Shown here one piece after another: positions 30,515-39,055 of a stretch of DNA of 64,000 nt. Under the pieces are notes generated by a model that did not search any database, was not told the DNA's origin, and was given only the letters and a program-made list of their open reading frames with translations. The stretch spans positions 2,937,001 to 3,001,000 of the forward strand of contig NZ_JACHMN010000002.1 in assembly GCF_014204945.1 (NCBI RefSeq). The letters run 5' to 3'. The stretch is from Allocatelliglobosispora scoriae. GTDB taxonomy: Bacteria; Actinomycetota; Actinomycetes; Mycobacteriales; Micromonosporaceae. A program made the translations under genes and the position numbers. Positions within the stretch are counted from its first letter, which is position 1. Each line of letters starts with the position of its first letter.

Positions 30515-31333
30515 TCAACCGTCCTGTGCTGTATCCCACGGGGACACACCGATCGCGGATAAGAGCGGCTTCGCCAGCTCAGGGCGGCAGACGATGAGAT
30601 CAGGCAGCATCGGGTCAGCTCGGTTATAGGTCAATGGATCGCCCGAAATACGGGATGTGTGTAAACCAACGGAGGCGGCCACCGCGACGGGTGCGGCCGA
30701 GTCCCACTCGTACTGGCCGCCGGCGTGGACGTAGGCGTCGACCTCGCCGGTCACCACTGCGGCGATCTTCGCGCCCGCCGAGCCCATCGGTACGAGCACC
30801 GCGCCCAGCTCGTCCGCGACCCGGACCACCATCGACGGCGGCCTGGTCCGGCTCACCGCGATGCGCGGGCGGATCCCCCGGGCCTGGGCTGTCGGAACGG
30901 GGCCGGGCGGGTAGTCGGTGGCGAGGACCCGGCGCTGCGCGGGGAGCGCCACGGCACCGGCGATCAGGCCGGGCTCGACGCCACGGGCCCGGCGCTTCGG
31001 TGCGCTCGCGGACCAGAGCGCCACGTGGACCGCCCAATCGGAGCGGCCCTCCTCGGCGAACTCCCGCGTGCCGTCGAGCGGGTCGACGATCCAGACCCGC
31101 TCGGCCTCCAACCGGGCCGGGTCGAAGCGCTCGCCCTCCTCGGAGAGGACCGCGTCGTCGGGGCGCCACCGGGCCAGCTCCGTCATGAGCAGGTCGTGCG
31201 AGCGCATGTCCCCGGCCGCCTTGAGCGCGGCGGGGTCGTCGTGCCCCAGCTCGGCGCGGATCTGCATCAGCAGGTCACCGGCGCGGGCGGCGAGCCAGCG
31301 GGCGAAAGCACCGTCGAGGGAGGGTGGTGTCAT
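30515..31333 (-). CDS. cysQ: 3'(2'),5'-bisphosphate nucleotidase, CysQ-like
   Basis: 272-residue inositol-monophosphatase-fold enzyme that removes the 3'-phosphate of PAP or PAPS. Metal-binding motifs: SEEGERFD, then WIVDPLDGTREFAEEG (D-P-L-D-G-T) and YEWDSAAPVAVAASVGL (W-D-x-A). The ATG at 31333 overlaps the stop of the upstream sugar transferase by one base, so the two are coupled. cysDN follow downstream. A PAP-recycling enzyme in this setting points to PAPS use or sulfation, but no sulfotransferase, APS kinase or PAPS reductase is in the window. Confidence 0.9.
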   Translation of the reverse strand: MTPPSLDGAFARWLAARAGDLLMQIRAELGHDDPAALKAAGDMRSHDLLMTELARWRPDDAVLSEEGERFDPARLEAERVWIVDPLDGTREFAEEGRSDWAVHVALWSASAPKRRARGVEPGLIAGAVALPAQRRVLATDYPPGPVPTAQARGIRPRIAVSRTRPPSMVVRVADELGAVLVPMGSAGAKIAAVVTGEVDAYVHAGGQYEWDSAAPVAVAASVGLHTSRISGDPLTYNRADPMLPDLIVCRPELAKPLLSAIGVSPWDTAQDG

Positions 31334-32850
31334 CAGTAGGCTCCAGAGCTGCGGACCACGGCGGTGAGCGTGCGGAGCAGGATGACGAGATCGAGCGAGA
31401 GCGACCAGTTCTCCACATAGCGCAGATCGAGGCGAACCGCCTCTTCCCAGGAGAGATCCGACCGGCCGGAGACCTGCCACAGGCCCGTCATGCCGGGCTT
31501 GACCGCGAGGCGGCGGCGGACGTCGTCGGCATACATCGCAACCTCCTCCGGCAGCGGTGGGCGAGGCCCCACGAGCGACATCTGACCGAGCGCCACGTTG
31601 AAGAGCTGCGGCAACTCGTCCAGGGAGAACCGGCGCAGCCATCGGCCCACCGGGGTCACCCGAGGATCATCGCGGATCTTGAACAGCACCCCGTCGTGCT
31701 CATTGAGATGCTTCAGCTCGGCGAGCCGCGCTTCCGCATCGGTATGCATCGTACGGAACTTGAAGATACGGAACTCTCGCCCATCCCTGCCAACTCTCAC
31801 CTGCCGGAACAGAATCGGGCCGGGCGAGTCCATGCGTACCTTGACCACCACCGCGAGGAAGAGCGGGGCGAGTGCCGCCACCAGCAGCAACGCACCGATC
31901 CGGTCGACCGCGTCCTTGATGATCCGGCTGCCGCCGGCGAGGCGCGGGTGCTCCACGTGCAGCATCGGCAGGCCGTCGACCGGGCGGATCGTGGTGCGCC
32001 CGCCGGCCACGTCGACCAGGGCGCTCGCCACGATCAGGTCGATGTCGCCGCCCTCGAGCTGCCACGCGAGCCGCCGCAGCCGCTCGCCGTCGAGTTCGGG
32101 GCAGCTCAGCACGATCACCGTGTCGGCACCGGCGCTGTGCACCGCCTCCGCCACCTGCTCGAACGTGCCGTAGACCGGGATGCCGACCTGGCCGTCACCG
32201 CCGACCGGGACGCAGGCGCCGACGACGTCGAGGCCGTGGAACTGCTCGCGGCGCAGCTGCCGGGTGACCGCGACGACCGCGAGCTCGTGCCCGACGACGA
32301 TGACCCGCCGCAGGCAGCGCCCGTTCTCCCGCAGGGTGTGCAGCCGCTTGCGCATGGCGAAGCGGGTGACGACCAGCGTCGCGATCGCGGCGGGCAGCGC
32401 CACCAGGACATAGGAGCGCGCGGTCGGCAGCTCCAGGGCGTAGGACCCGATCGCGGCGGCGGCGATCAGCGCGAGCCCGCCCCGGATCACCCGCTCGTAT
32501 TCGTCGGTGCCGACATAGAGAAAGCGCTTGTCATAGGCCCGCGCCAGCGCCAGGCAGGCGACGAGCGCCACGGGCAGGAGCAAAGAAAAGATCAAATACA
32601 CTCGGCTGTACGCCGTGAGCGCGCTGAACCGCAGCTCGAAGGCGAGCGCCCCCGCACCCAGACCCACCAGCAGATCCGTTGCGATGAGGCTCGCCAGATA
32701 GCGGGTCTCCCAGCGCCGGGTCCGCCACCGGTGCAGCTGCTCCGGGTAGGGGTAGGCCGAGATCGGCGGGGCGACGGGGATCGACTCGACGAGTCCCGCA
32801 CCGCTGCGATGCGGGCGTGGTGCCGGCCGCCGATTACCGCGATCTTCCAT
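31333..32850 (-). CDS. Polyprenyl-phosphate sugar-1-phosphate transferase (exopolysaccharide initiation)
   Basis: 505-residue membrane enzyme of the WbaP/CpsE type that attaches the first sugar phosphate to a lipid carrier. Four N-terminal membrane segments (about residues 50-165), a CoA-binding-like Rossmann region with VIVVGHELAVVAVTRQL, a further membrane segment near residue 305, and the C-terminal bacterial sugar transferase domain with FRQVRVGRDGREFRIFKFRTM, SLDELPQLFNV and SLVGPRPPLPEEV and KPGMTGLWQVSGRS. It starts an operon with cysQ, suggesting a link between an exported polysaccharide and sulfate metabolism. No other polysaccharide genes are adjacent. Confidence 0.92.
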   Translation of the reverse strand: MEDRGNRRPAPRPHRSGAGLVESIPVAPPISAYPYPEQLHRWRTRRWETRYLASLIATDLLVGLGAGALAFELRFSALTAYSRVYLIFSLLLPVALVACLALARAYDKRFLYVGTDEYERVIRGGLALIAAAAIGSYALELPTARSYVLVALPAAIATLVVTRFAMRKRLHTLRENGRCLRRVIVVGHELAVVAVTRQLRREQFHGLDVVGACVPVGGDGQVGIPVYGTFEQVAEAVHSAGADTVIVLSCPELDGERLRRLAWQLEGGDIDLIVASALVDVAGGRTTIRPVDGLPMLHVEHPRLAGGSRIIKDAVDRIGALLLVAALAPLFLAVVVKVRMDSPGPILFRQVRVGRDGREFRIFKFRTMHTDAEARLAELKHLNEHDGVLFKIRDDPRVTPVGRWLRRFSLDELPQLFNVALGQMSLVGPRPPLPEEVAMYADDVRRRLAVKPGMTGLWQVSGRSDLSWEEAVRLDLRYVENWSLSLDLVILLRTLTAVVRSSGAY

Positions 32851-32936
32851 TGCGACCCCCCGCAGACCGGAACCCCCCGAACGTGAGTTTCAACGTCTGA
32901 CCAGGGGCTCCGGTCACGGGCTGCACCATTCGGGCG

Positions 32937-33512
32937 TCAGTGATAAGCGTTTTGCGTCGGCTCCAGACCCTTGGTGATGAGCTCCTCGACGACGTCCGCC
33001 GCACGGTCCACCATGAACTCGAGTTCCTTGCGTTCGGCACCGGCGAAGTCCGCGAGAACGTAATCCGCGGGATCCTGGCGGCCGGGCGGGCGGCCGACAC
33101 CGAAGCGCACCCGCAGATAGTCCTTTGTCGACAGCGACTTGGACATGGAGCGGAGTCCATTGTGGCCACCCTCGCCGCCGCCGAGCTTCAGCCGGAGCTG
33201 GCCGAAGGGGATGTCCAGCTCGTCATGGACGGCGATGACCTGCGCGGGCTCGATCTTGTAGAACTGGGCCAGTGCCGCGACCGGTCCGCCGGAGAGATTC
33301 ATGTAGGTCAGCGGCTTCGCCAGCACCAGCCGCGGCGCCTCGCCACCCAGACCCAGCCGGGCCTCCGCCACATCGGCCATCGCCCGGTTGTGCCGGCCGA
33401 ACTTGGCGCCCAGGCGCTTCGCGATCAGGTCGACGATCATGAACCCGACGTTGTGCCGGTTGCCCGCGTACTGCCTTCCGGGGTTGCCCAGCCCCACCAC
33501 CAGCCAGTTCAT
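32937..33512 (-). CDS. pth: Peptidyl-tRNA hydrolase
   Basis: 191-residue enzyme that frees tRNAs from stalled peptidyl-tRNA. Family motifs: [21 protein letters not shown] with the catalytic His, [31 protein letters not shown] with the conserved Asp, and [13 protein letters not shown]. It follows rplY on the same strand, the usual actinobacterial order, but a 13-bp hairpin separates the two. GAGGGAGAC lies just before its ATG. Confidence 0.96.
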   Translation of the reverse strand: MNWLVVGLGNPGRQYAGNRHNVGFMIVDLIAKRLGAKFGRHNRAMADVAEARLGLGGEAPRLVLAKPLTYMNLSGGPVAALAQFYKIEPAQVIAVHDELDIPFGQLRLKLGGGEGGHNGLRSMSKSLSTKDYLRVRFGVGRPPGRQDPADYVLADFAGAERKELEFMVDRAADVVEELITKGLEPTQNAYH

Positions 33513-33521
33513 GTCTCCCTC

Positions 33522-34208
33522 TCAGATGGTTATGGCCCATGCTGATCCCCAGCATGGGCCATAGAAGTTGCGTCGCAACAGCCGGACTACTCGGCTGCGG
33601 CGTCCTCGTCGGCGGGCTCCTCGGCAGCGGCGGCCTCGCCGGTGTCGCCCTCGAGCTCCTCGGCGGTCGGGGGCCGCGTTGATCACGGCGACGAGGAGGT
33701 CCTCGGCGACCGCGAGCTCGGTGCCCTTGGGGAGCTTGATGTCGCCGGCGGTCACGTGCGAACCGGCGGCCAGGCCCTCGATGGAGACCTCGAGCGACTC
33801 CGGCAGGTGCAGCGCCTCGGCCACGATCGAGATGCGGTCGTGCTCGATGCCGACCAGGGTGCCGCGCTCGGCCTCGCCGGTCAGGACGACGGGAACGTCG
33901 ACGGTGACCTTCTCGCCGCGCTTGACGATGATCAGGTCGATGTGGTCGAAGGTGTCCTTGATCGGGTCACGCTGGATCGCCTTGGGCAGCGCCAGCGTCG
34001 TGTCGCCGTCGACGACGATCTCGAACACGGTGTTGACGCCACCGTGGCGGATCGCCGCCGCGAACTCACGGGCGGGCAGTGCGATGTGCTTGGGGGCCGC
34101 GCCGTGTCCGTAGAGGACGGCGGGCACGAGTCCGGCGCGACGCGTACGCCGCGCGCCGCCCTTGCCGAACGCGGTACGCGGCTCGGCGCTGATCTTTACC
34201 TCAGACAC
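33522..34208 (-). CDS. rplY: 50S ribosomal protein L25/CTC, C-terminus apparently frameshifted
   Basis: Binds 5S rRNA; general-stress CTC-type L25. The GTG start at 34208 has AGGAG upstream. The N-terminal L25 domain (EVKISAEPRTAFGKGGARRT...) and TL5-like C-terminal domain are intact up to VAVINAAP. There the frame as sequenced turns into an Arg-rich tail (DRRGARGRHRRG) running to 33522. Removing one base from the five-base G run at 33669-33673 restores APTAEELEGDTGEAAAAEEP, an acidic tail usual for actinobacterial L25, with a stop at 33587-33589. This is either a sequencing error or a real one-base expansion. Confidence 0.88.
   Translation of the reverse strand: MSEVKISAEPRTAFGKGGARRTRRAGLVPAVLYGHGAAPKHIALPAREFAAAIRHGGVNTVFEIVVDGDTTLALPKAIQRDPIKDTFDHIDLIIVKRGEKVTVDVPVVLTGEAERGTLVGIEHDRISIVAEALHLPESLEVSIEGLAAGSHVTAGDIKLPKGTELAVAEDLLVAVINAAPDRRGARGRHRRGRRCRGARRRGRRSRVVRLLRRNFYGPCWGSAWAITI
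33531..33563 (-). terminator. Hairpin between rplY and pth
   Basis: TATGGCCCATGCT (33531-33543) and AGCATGGGCCATA (33551-33563) are perfect 13-bp arms with a 7-nt loop. It lies 23 nt past the corrected rplY stop and 19 nt before the pth start, so it can end the rplY transcript or act as a processing site. The frameshifted frame would read through it. Confidence 0.7.
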
Positions 34209-34418
34209 GGTGTCATTCTCCTGGGCTCAACGGGTTGCATTCAGTCGGCGGCCAGGCGTTGGGCGCGCGGGACAGACCCGGAGCACCGCGTCGATGACGG
34301 TGGCTCTAACAGGCACGAGACCCATGAAGCACCCTCGCCGTGGCAACTCGACGACTATACCAGCGCCGATGAAAGCGAGTTTGGCAAGGGTGTTTAACGG
34401 GCAACAGGACCCGTTAAC

Positions 34419-34461
34419 CCCAAGATCGGCGCAACTCTTCAAGAGTTGCGCCGATCTTGGG
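34419..34461. repeat. Perfect 43-bp palindrome (33-bp GATC element plus flanks) downstream of prs
   Basis: Two 21-bp arms, CCCAAGATCGGCGCAACTCTT and its exact complement, meet at a single central C (34440). The GATC-to-GATC distance is 33 bp. It begins 8 nt after the prs stop and is probably also its terminator. Confidence 0.92.
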
Positions 34462-34469
34462 TGTGAAAT

Positions 34470-35450
34470 CTAGCTCAAACCGCCGAAAAGGGTCGTTACC
34501 GAACCGTCGTCGAAGACCTCGCGGATGGCCCGGGCCACCAGCGGTGCGATCGAGAGCACAGTGATCTTGTCCAGCTGCTTCTCCGCCGTGAGCGGGAGCG
34601 TGTTGGTCACCACAAGCTCGCTGATCGGGCCGTTGCGCAGGCGCTCGGTCGCCGGATCGGAGTGCACCGCGTGGGTGGCGGCGACGATCACATCCGCCGC
34701 GCCCTCCTCCCGGAGGATCTCCGCCGCCTTCACGATCGTGCCGGCCGTGTCGATCATGTCGTCGACGATGAGGCAGACCCGGCCCTCGACCTCGCCGACG
34801 ACCCGGTTGGCGACGACCTGGTTGGGCTTGAGCGGGTCACGCGTCTTGTGGATGAAGGCGAGCGGGCAGCCGTCGAGCTTGTCGGACCAGCGCTCCGCCA
34901 CCCGCACCCGGCCCGAGTCCGGCGAGACGACCGTGATGGGGCGATCGGCGTACTTCGCCTTCACATAATCGGCGAGGATGTCCATCGCGAAGAGGTGGTC
35001 GACGGGACCGTCGAAGAAGCCCTGGATCTGCGCGGTGTGCAGGTCGACCGTGAGGATGCGGTTGGCACCGGCGGTCTTGAGCAGGTCGGCGATGAGACGG
35101 GCCGAGATCGGCTCGCGGCCGCGGTGCTTCTTGTCCTGCCGGGCGTAGGGGTAGAAGGGCAGAACGACGGTGACCCGCTTCGCGGACCCCCGCTTCAGCG
35201 CGTCCACCATGATCAACGTTTCCATCAGCCACTTGTTGACCGGTGTCGAGATCGACTGCACGACGAAGGCGTCACACCCCCGCACCGATTCCTGGTAGCG
35301 GATGAAGATCTCACCGCTCGCGAAGTCATAGGCCGAGGTCGGGGTCGGGGCGATGCCCAACTCCTCGCCGATCTCGTCGGCGAGCTCGGGGAAGGCACGC
35401 CCCGAGAAAAGCATCAGATTCTTACGGTTATCCGCGACGATGCTGCCCAT
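34470..35450 (-). CDS. prs: Ribose-phosphate pyrophosphokinase
   Basis: Makes PRPP from ribose-5-phosphate and ATP for nucleotide, His and Trp synthesis. 326 residues, typical class I length. Motifs: LMLFSGRAFPELADEI at the start, FPYARQDKKHRGREPIS-type flexible loop (YARQDKKHRGREP), DLHTAQIQGFFDGPVDHL and the PRPP loop CLIVDDMIDTAGTI. The ATG at 35450 matches the family start (GSIVADNRKNLM). glmU lies upstream on the same strand, 136 nt away. A perfect palindrome follows its stop. Confidence 0.95.
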   Translation of the reverse strand: MGSIVADNRKNLMLFSGRAFPELADEIGEELGIAPTPTSAYDFASGEIFIRYQESVRGCDAFVVQSISTPVNKWLMETLIMVDALKRGSAKRVTVVLPFYPYARQDKKHRGREPISARLIADLLKTAGANRILTVDLHTAQIQGFFDGPVDHLFAMDILADYVKAKYADRPITVVSPDSGRVRVAERWSDKLDGCPLAFIHKTRDPLKPNQVVANRVVGEVEGRVCLIVDDMIDTAGTIVKAAEILREEGAADVIVAATHAVHSDPATERLRNGPISELVVTNTLPLTAEKQLDKITVLSIAPLVARAIREVFDDGSVTTLFGGLS

Positions 35451-35586
35451 CGGTACGCTGACCCTTTCGGCGAGGTGGCGCGTGGCTAGCGTGATGACGC
35501 TGGCTGGACCCAGTATCACCCGCCGCGGTCAGTCTCTCCCGCCACTCGCGCCAACCGCCCGGCGCGTCCAGTCAGGGTGCCGAAGA

Positions 35587-36999
35587 TCACCCTTGGTCGA
35601 GCGCACGCTCCGCCGCCTCGGCGGCCGGGGTCCCGGGGCGCTTCTCCAGCACCCATCGGTCGATGTTCCGCTGCATCGCGGCGGTGAAGGCGAGCGCACC
35701 CGCGGGCACGTCCCGGCGGATCACCGCACCCGCACCCGTGTAGGCGCCGTCGCCCACGGTCACCGGCGCGACCAGGGTCGTGTCGGAGCCCGTCTTCACG
35801 TGCGAGCCCACCACCGTGCGGCTCTTCACCGAACCGCTGTAGTTGGCGAAGACGTTGGCGGCGCCGATGTTGGTGTGCTCGCCGATCGTCGCGTCACCCA
35901 CATAGGACAGGTGCGGCACCTTCGTGCCCTCGCCCAGCGTGGAGTTCTTGACCTCGACGAACGTGCCGACCTTGGACTTGACGCCCAGATTGGCACCCGG
36001 CCGCAGGTAGGCGTAGGGGCCGACACTCGCCCGCGGCCCGATCACCGCTTCGACGGCGTGGGCCCGCACCACATGGGCGTCCTCGCCCACGATCGTGTCG
36101 ATCAGCGTCACCTCGGGGCCGATGACCGCGCCCGTGGCGACACGGGTCGAGCCGCGCAGCTGAGTACTCATTTCGATGATCGCGTCGCGCTCGCACTCGA
36201 CCGTCACGTCGATCCAGGTGGTCGCCGGGTCGATGATCGTCACGCCGTCGCGCATCAGCCGCTCGTTGGTCCGGTCGCGCAGGATGGCACCGAGCTGGGC
36301 GAGCTGGACCCGGTCGTTGCAGCCGAGCACCTCGGTCCCGTCGTCGGCGACGAGCACTCCGACAGCCTCGCCGGCGCCGCGCAGCAGGCCGATGACGTCG
36401 GTGAGATATTCCTCGCCCTGCTGGTTGTCGCTGGTCAGCTTGCCGAGGGCGGCGCGCAGGAGGGCCGCGTCGAACGCGTACACCCCGGAGTTGATCTCTT
36501 TGATCTCCTGGACGTCGGCGGAGGCGTCGCGCTGCTCGACGATGGCCGCGAGGCCGCCGTCGGCGTCGCGGACGATCCGGCCGAAGCCCGTCGGGTCGGG
36601 GACCCGCGCGGAGAGGACCGTCGCCGCGGCACCCGCCTTCTCGTGAGCGGTGAGCAGCGCGGCGACCGTCTCGGCGCGGAGCAGGGGCGCGTCGCCCGCG
36701 AGGACGACGACCGTGCCGGTCGCCTCGGCCGGCAGGGCGATGCGCACGGCGTGGCCGGTGCCGTGCTGCTCGGCCTGGACCACGGCCTCCGCGGTGGGCG
36801 CGATGACCGTGAGGTGCTCGGTGACCTGCTCGCGACCGTGACCGACGACCACGATGGTCCGCTCGGCGGCGAGTGGCTCCACCGCGGCGAGCACGTGCCC
36901 GACCAGGCTGCGTCCCAGCAGGGAGTGGAGCACCTTGGGGAGGTCGGACTTCATCCGCTTGCCCTCACCGGCCGCGAGCACGATCACGGTACGAGACAT
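35587..36999 (-). CDS. glmU: Bifunctional GlmU (GlcNAc-1-P uridyltransferase / GlcN-1-P acetyltransferase)
   Basis: 470-residue enzyme making UDP-GlcNAc for peptidoglycan. The N-terminal pyrophosphorylase domain begins [21 protein letters not shown], with [11 protein letters not shown] and LAGDAPLLR. The C-terminal half is a left-handed beta-helix of hexapeptides ([56 protein letters not shown]) that carries the acetyltransferase site. The ATG at 36999 follows AAAGGCGG. The tRNA-Gln gene lies just upstream on the same strand. Confidence 0.96.
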   Translation of the reverse strand: MSRTVIVLAAGEGKRMKSDLPKVLHSLLGRSLVGHVLAAVEPLAAERTIVVVGHGREQVTEHLTVIAPTAEAVVQAEQHGTGHAVRIALPAEATGTVVVLAGDAPLLRAETVAALLTAHEKAGAAATVLSARVPDPTGFGRIVRDADGGLAAIVEQRDASADVQEIKEINSGVYAFDAALLRAALGKLTSDNQQGEEYLTDVIGLLRGAGEAVGVLVADDGTEVLGCNDRVQLAQLGAILRDRTNERLMRDGVTIIDPATTWIDVTVECERDAIIEMSTQLRGSTRVATGAVIGPEVTLIDTIVGEDAHVVRAHAVEAVIGPRASVGPYAYLRPGANLGVKSKVGTFVEVKNSTLGEGTKVPHLSYVGDATIGEHTNIGAANVFANYSGSVKSRTVVGSHVKTGSDTTLVAPVTVGDGAYTGAGAVIRRDVPAGALAFTAAMQRNIDRWVLEKRPGTPAAEAAERALDQG

Positions 37000-37036
37000 G
37001 GAGCCGCCTTTGAGCAATTCGACGATGTGCGGATCG

Positions 37037-37108
37037 CTCGGCTGCCAGGACTCGAACCTGGAAAGCAGGCTCCAAAGGCCCGAGTGTTGCCAATTACACC
37101 ACAGCCGA
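37037..37108 (-). tRNA. tRNA-Gln (anticodon TTG)
   Basis: A full cloverleaf folds on the minus strand: acceptor TCGGCTG/CAGCCGA, D-arm GTG...CAC, anticodon stem CGGGC/GCCTG with loop CTTTGGA (anticodon TTG), T-arm CCAGG-TTCGAGT-CCTGG, discriminator G. U1-A72 and G73 fit glutamine identity. CCA is not encoded. It lies upstream of glmU. Confidence 0.95.
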
Positions 37109-37252
37109 TCGCTACGTCAGTAGCTTAGCGCCACCCTCCAGGGGGTGTTCAACCACTCACGTCAGGCCCATCATTATGCCCTCTGACCACCACCGGGTCT
37201 CCCGGCTTTTGGCACGGTCACACAGCACATTCACGGCTTGCGCCCTGTCGAA

Positions 37253-37281
37253 CTACGGTTCCGTAGGTTACGGTGACGTAG
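37253..37281 (+). promoter_or_regulatory. Two tandem 14-bp operator-like palindromes upstream of the desaturase
   Basis: CTACGGTTCCGTAG (37253-37266, perfect 6-bp arms) and TTACGGTGACGTAG (37268-37281, imperfect) are 15 bp apart, 40-70 nt before the ATG. The spacing and size fit a TetR-family operator pair, and a TetR gene lies directly downstream of the desaturase. Confidence 0.6.
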
Positions 37282-37322
37282 GCGTAGGAAACGCCCCCAC
37301 GCATTGATGACGATGAGGTGCC

Positions 37323-38321
37323 ATGACGACAACACTCGAGACCAACGCGACGGGCGCCCCCGCGATTGAGCAGGAGATCCGCGGACCCAAGCCGTTGACC
37401 GAGGGCCCACAGTCCAAGGGCATTCTCATCGGCCTCTGGATCTTCGTGGTGATCCCCTTCGCCGCCCTCATCGCCGCCATCCCGATCGCGTGGGGCGGCT
37501 GGCTCAGTGTCACCGACGCCCTGATCGCCCTGGTGTGGTACCCGGTGGCCGGTCTCGGCATCACCGTCGGATTCCACCGCTACCTCACCCACGGCTCGTT
37601 CAAGGCGAAGCGCTGGCTGCGGGTGGCCCTCGCGGTCGCCGGCTCCTTCGCGGTGCAGGGCTCCCCCACCCAGTGGGTCGCCGACCACCGCCGCCACCAC
37701 GCCTTCTCCGACAACGAGGGCGACCCGCACTCCCCGTGGCGCTTCGGCTCGACCTTCCGGGGCCTGACCAAGGGCCTCTGGCACGCGCACATGGGCTGGC
37801 TCTTCGCCCGTGAGATGACCAACCGGGCGCGCTTCGCGCCGGACCTCATGGCAGACAAGGACATCCGGCGGGTCGACAAGCTCTTCCCCGCGCTCGTCGC
37901 CCTCTCCCTCGTCGCACCCGCCGCCATCGGCGGCCTCGTCACCTGGTCGTGGCAGGGCGCGCTGACCGCGCTCTTCTGGGCCGGCCTGGTCCGGGTGGGC
38001 CTGCTGCACCACGTGACCTGGTCGATCAACTCGATCTGCCACGTCTACGGCGAGCGCCCCTTCGAGACCCGCGACGGCGACAAGGCCTCCAACTTCTGGC
38101 CGCTGGCGATCCTCTCCTTCGGCGAGAGCTGGCACAACCTGCACCACTCGGACCCGACCTGCGCCCGCCACGGCGTGCTGCGCGGGCAGATCGACTCCTC
38201 CGCCCGGCTGATCTGGCTCTTCGAGAAGTTCGGCTGGGCCTCGAACGTGCGCTGGCCCAAGCTGGAGCGCATCCAGCAGAAGATGATCGACGGCGGAGAA
38301 CACGCCAGACTTGCTCGGTGA
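37323..38321 (+). CDS. Acyl-CoA (stearoyl-CoA delta-9 type) desaturase
   Basis: 332-residue integral membrane di-iron desaturase that inserts a double bond into fatty acyl chains and so adjusts membrane fluidity. The three histidine boxes are present: HRYLTH (in VGFHRYLTHGSF), HRRHH (in VADHRRHHAFSDNEGDPHSP) and HNLHH (in GESWHNLHHSDPTCARHG). Hydrophobic segments flank the boxes near residues 32-90 and 190-235. It is followed by a TetR regulator on the same strand, and two operator-like palindromes precede it, so repression by that regulator is likely. Confidence 0.93.
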   Translation: MTTTLETNATGAPAIEQEIRGPKPLTEGPQSKGILIGLWIFVVIPFAALIAAIPIAWGGWLSVTDALIALVWYPVAGLGITVGFHRYLTHGSFKAKRWLRVALAVAGSFAVQGSPTQWVADHRRHHAFSDNEGDPHSPWRFGSTFRGLTKGLWHAHMGWLFAREMTNRARFAPDLMADKDIRRVDKLFPALVALSLVAPAAIGGLVTWSWQGALTALFWAGLVRVGLLHHVTWSINSICHVYGERPFETRDGDKASNFWPLAILSFGESWHNLHHSDPTCARHGVLRGQIDSSARLIWLFEKFGWASNVRWPKLERIQQKMIDGGEHARLAR

Positions 38322-38340
38322 CCGATCCAGATCGCAACGG

Positions 38341-38384
38341 CATCCTGCCGGGCGACTCCGCTGTCGGAGGGACCTGGCAGGATG
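38341..38384 (+). promoter_or_regulatory. Two-tier hairpin overlapping the ribosome-binding site of the TetR gene
   Basis: CATCCTGCC (38341-38349) pairs with GGCAGGATG (38376-38384), enclosing a CTCCG-ctgt-CGGAG stem. The 3' arm contains AGGATG, the probable ribosome site for the GTG at 38390. It may terminate part of the desaturase transcript and lower regulator translation. Confidence 0.6.
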
Positions 38385-38389
38385 ACTCC

Positions 38390-39055
38390 GTGACGGTTGA
38401 CGACACGCGAGCCCGGGATCAGCGTCCGGCACCGCCCAAGAGCAGGGTCCGCATGTCCTCCGCGCAGCGGCGCGAGCAGTTGATCTCCGTCGGCAAGCAG
38501 CTCTTCGCCGAGCGCGGCTTCGACGCCACCTCGATCGAGGAGATCGCGGCCCGGGCCAAGGTCTCCAAGCCCGTCGTCTACGAGCACTTCGGCGGCAAGG
38601 AGGGGCTCTACGCGGTGGTCGTCGACCGCGAGGTCAACGCCCTGCTCAACCGCATCGCCACCGCGCTGACCGCCGGGCACCCCCGAGACCTGCTCGAGCA
38701 GGCCGCGCTGGCCCTGCTCGACTACATCGAGGAGGAGACCTTCGGCTTCCGGGTGCTGGTGCGCGAGTCACCGGTGATGTCGGCGAGCGGCAACTTCTCG
38801 TCGGTGCTCAACGACGTCGCCCACCAGGTCGAGCACATCCTGGGCGCGGAGTTCAAGTCCCGGGGCTATGACCCTAAGCTCGCCGAGCTCTACTCCCAGG
38901 CGCTGGTCGGCATGGTCTCCCTCGTCGGCCGCTGGTGGCTCGAGGTGCGCAAGCCGCGCAAGGAGACCGTCGCCGCCCACATGGTCAACCTCGCCTGGAA
39001 CGGGCTCTCCCACCTCGAGGCGAAGCCCGTTCTGGCGACACGGAAGCGGCCCTGA
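38390..39055 (+). CDS. TetR/AcrR-family regulator
   Basis: 221-residue repressor. The helix-turn-helix is in RREQLISVGKQLFAERGFDATSIEEIAARAKVSKPVVYEHFGGKEGL (about residues 25-71), followed by an all-helical ligand domain. The GTG at 38390 was preferred because AGGATG is 5-6 nt upstream; a GTG at 38319 would overlap the desaturase end and encode the hairpin. By context it probably senses acyl-CoA and controls the desaturase, as similar pairs do in other actinobacteria. Its stop abuts the stop of the convergent DUF4383 gene. Confidence 0.88.
   Translation: MTVDDTRARDQRPAPPKSRVRMSSAQRREQLISVGKQLFAERGFDATSIEEIAARAKVSKPVVYEHFGGKEGLYAVVVDREVNALLNRIATALTAGHPRDLLEQAALALLDYIEEETFGFRVLVRESPVMSASGNFSSVLNDVAHQVEHILGAEFKSRGYDPKLAELYSQALVGMVSLVGRWWLEVRKPRKETVAAHMVNLAWNGLSHLEAKPVLATRKRP

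Noticed and set aside
37253-37281. The repeats before the desaturase as a sigma-factor promoter only.
   Set aside because: The dyad symmetry and 15-bp spacing fit paired operators better. A promoter may overlap, but I could not assign -35 and -10 boxes with confidence.
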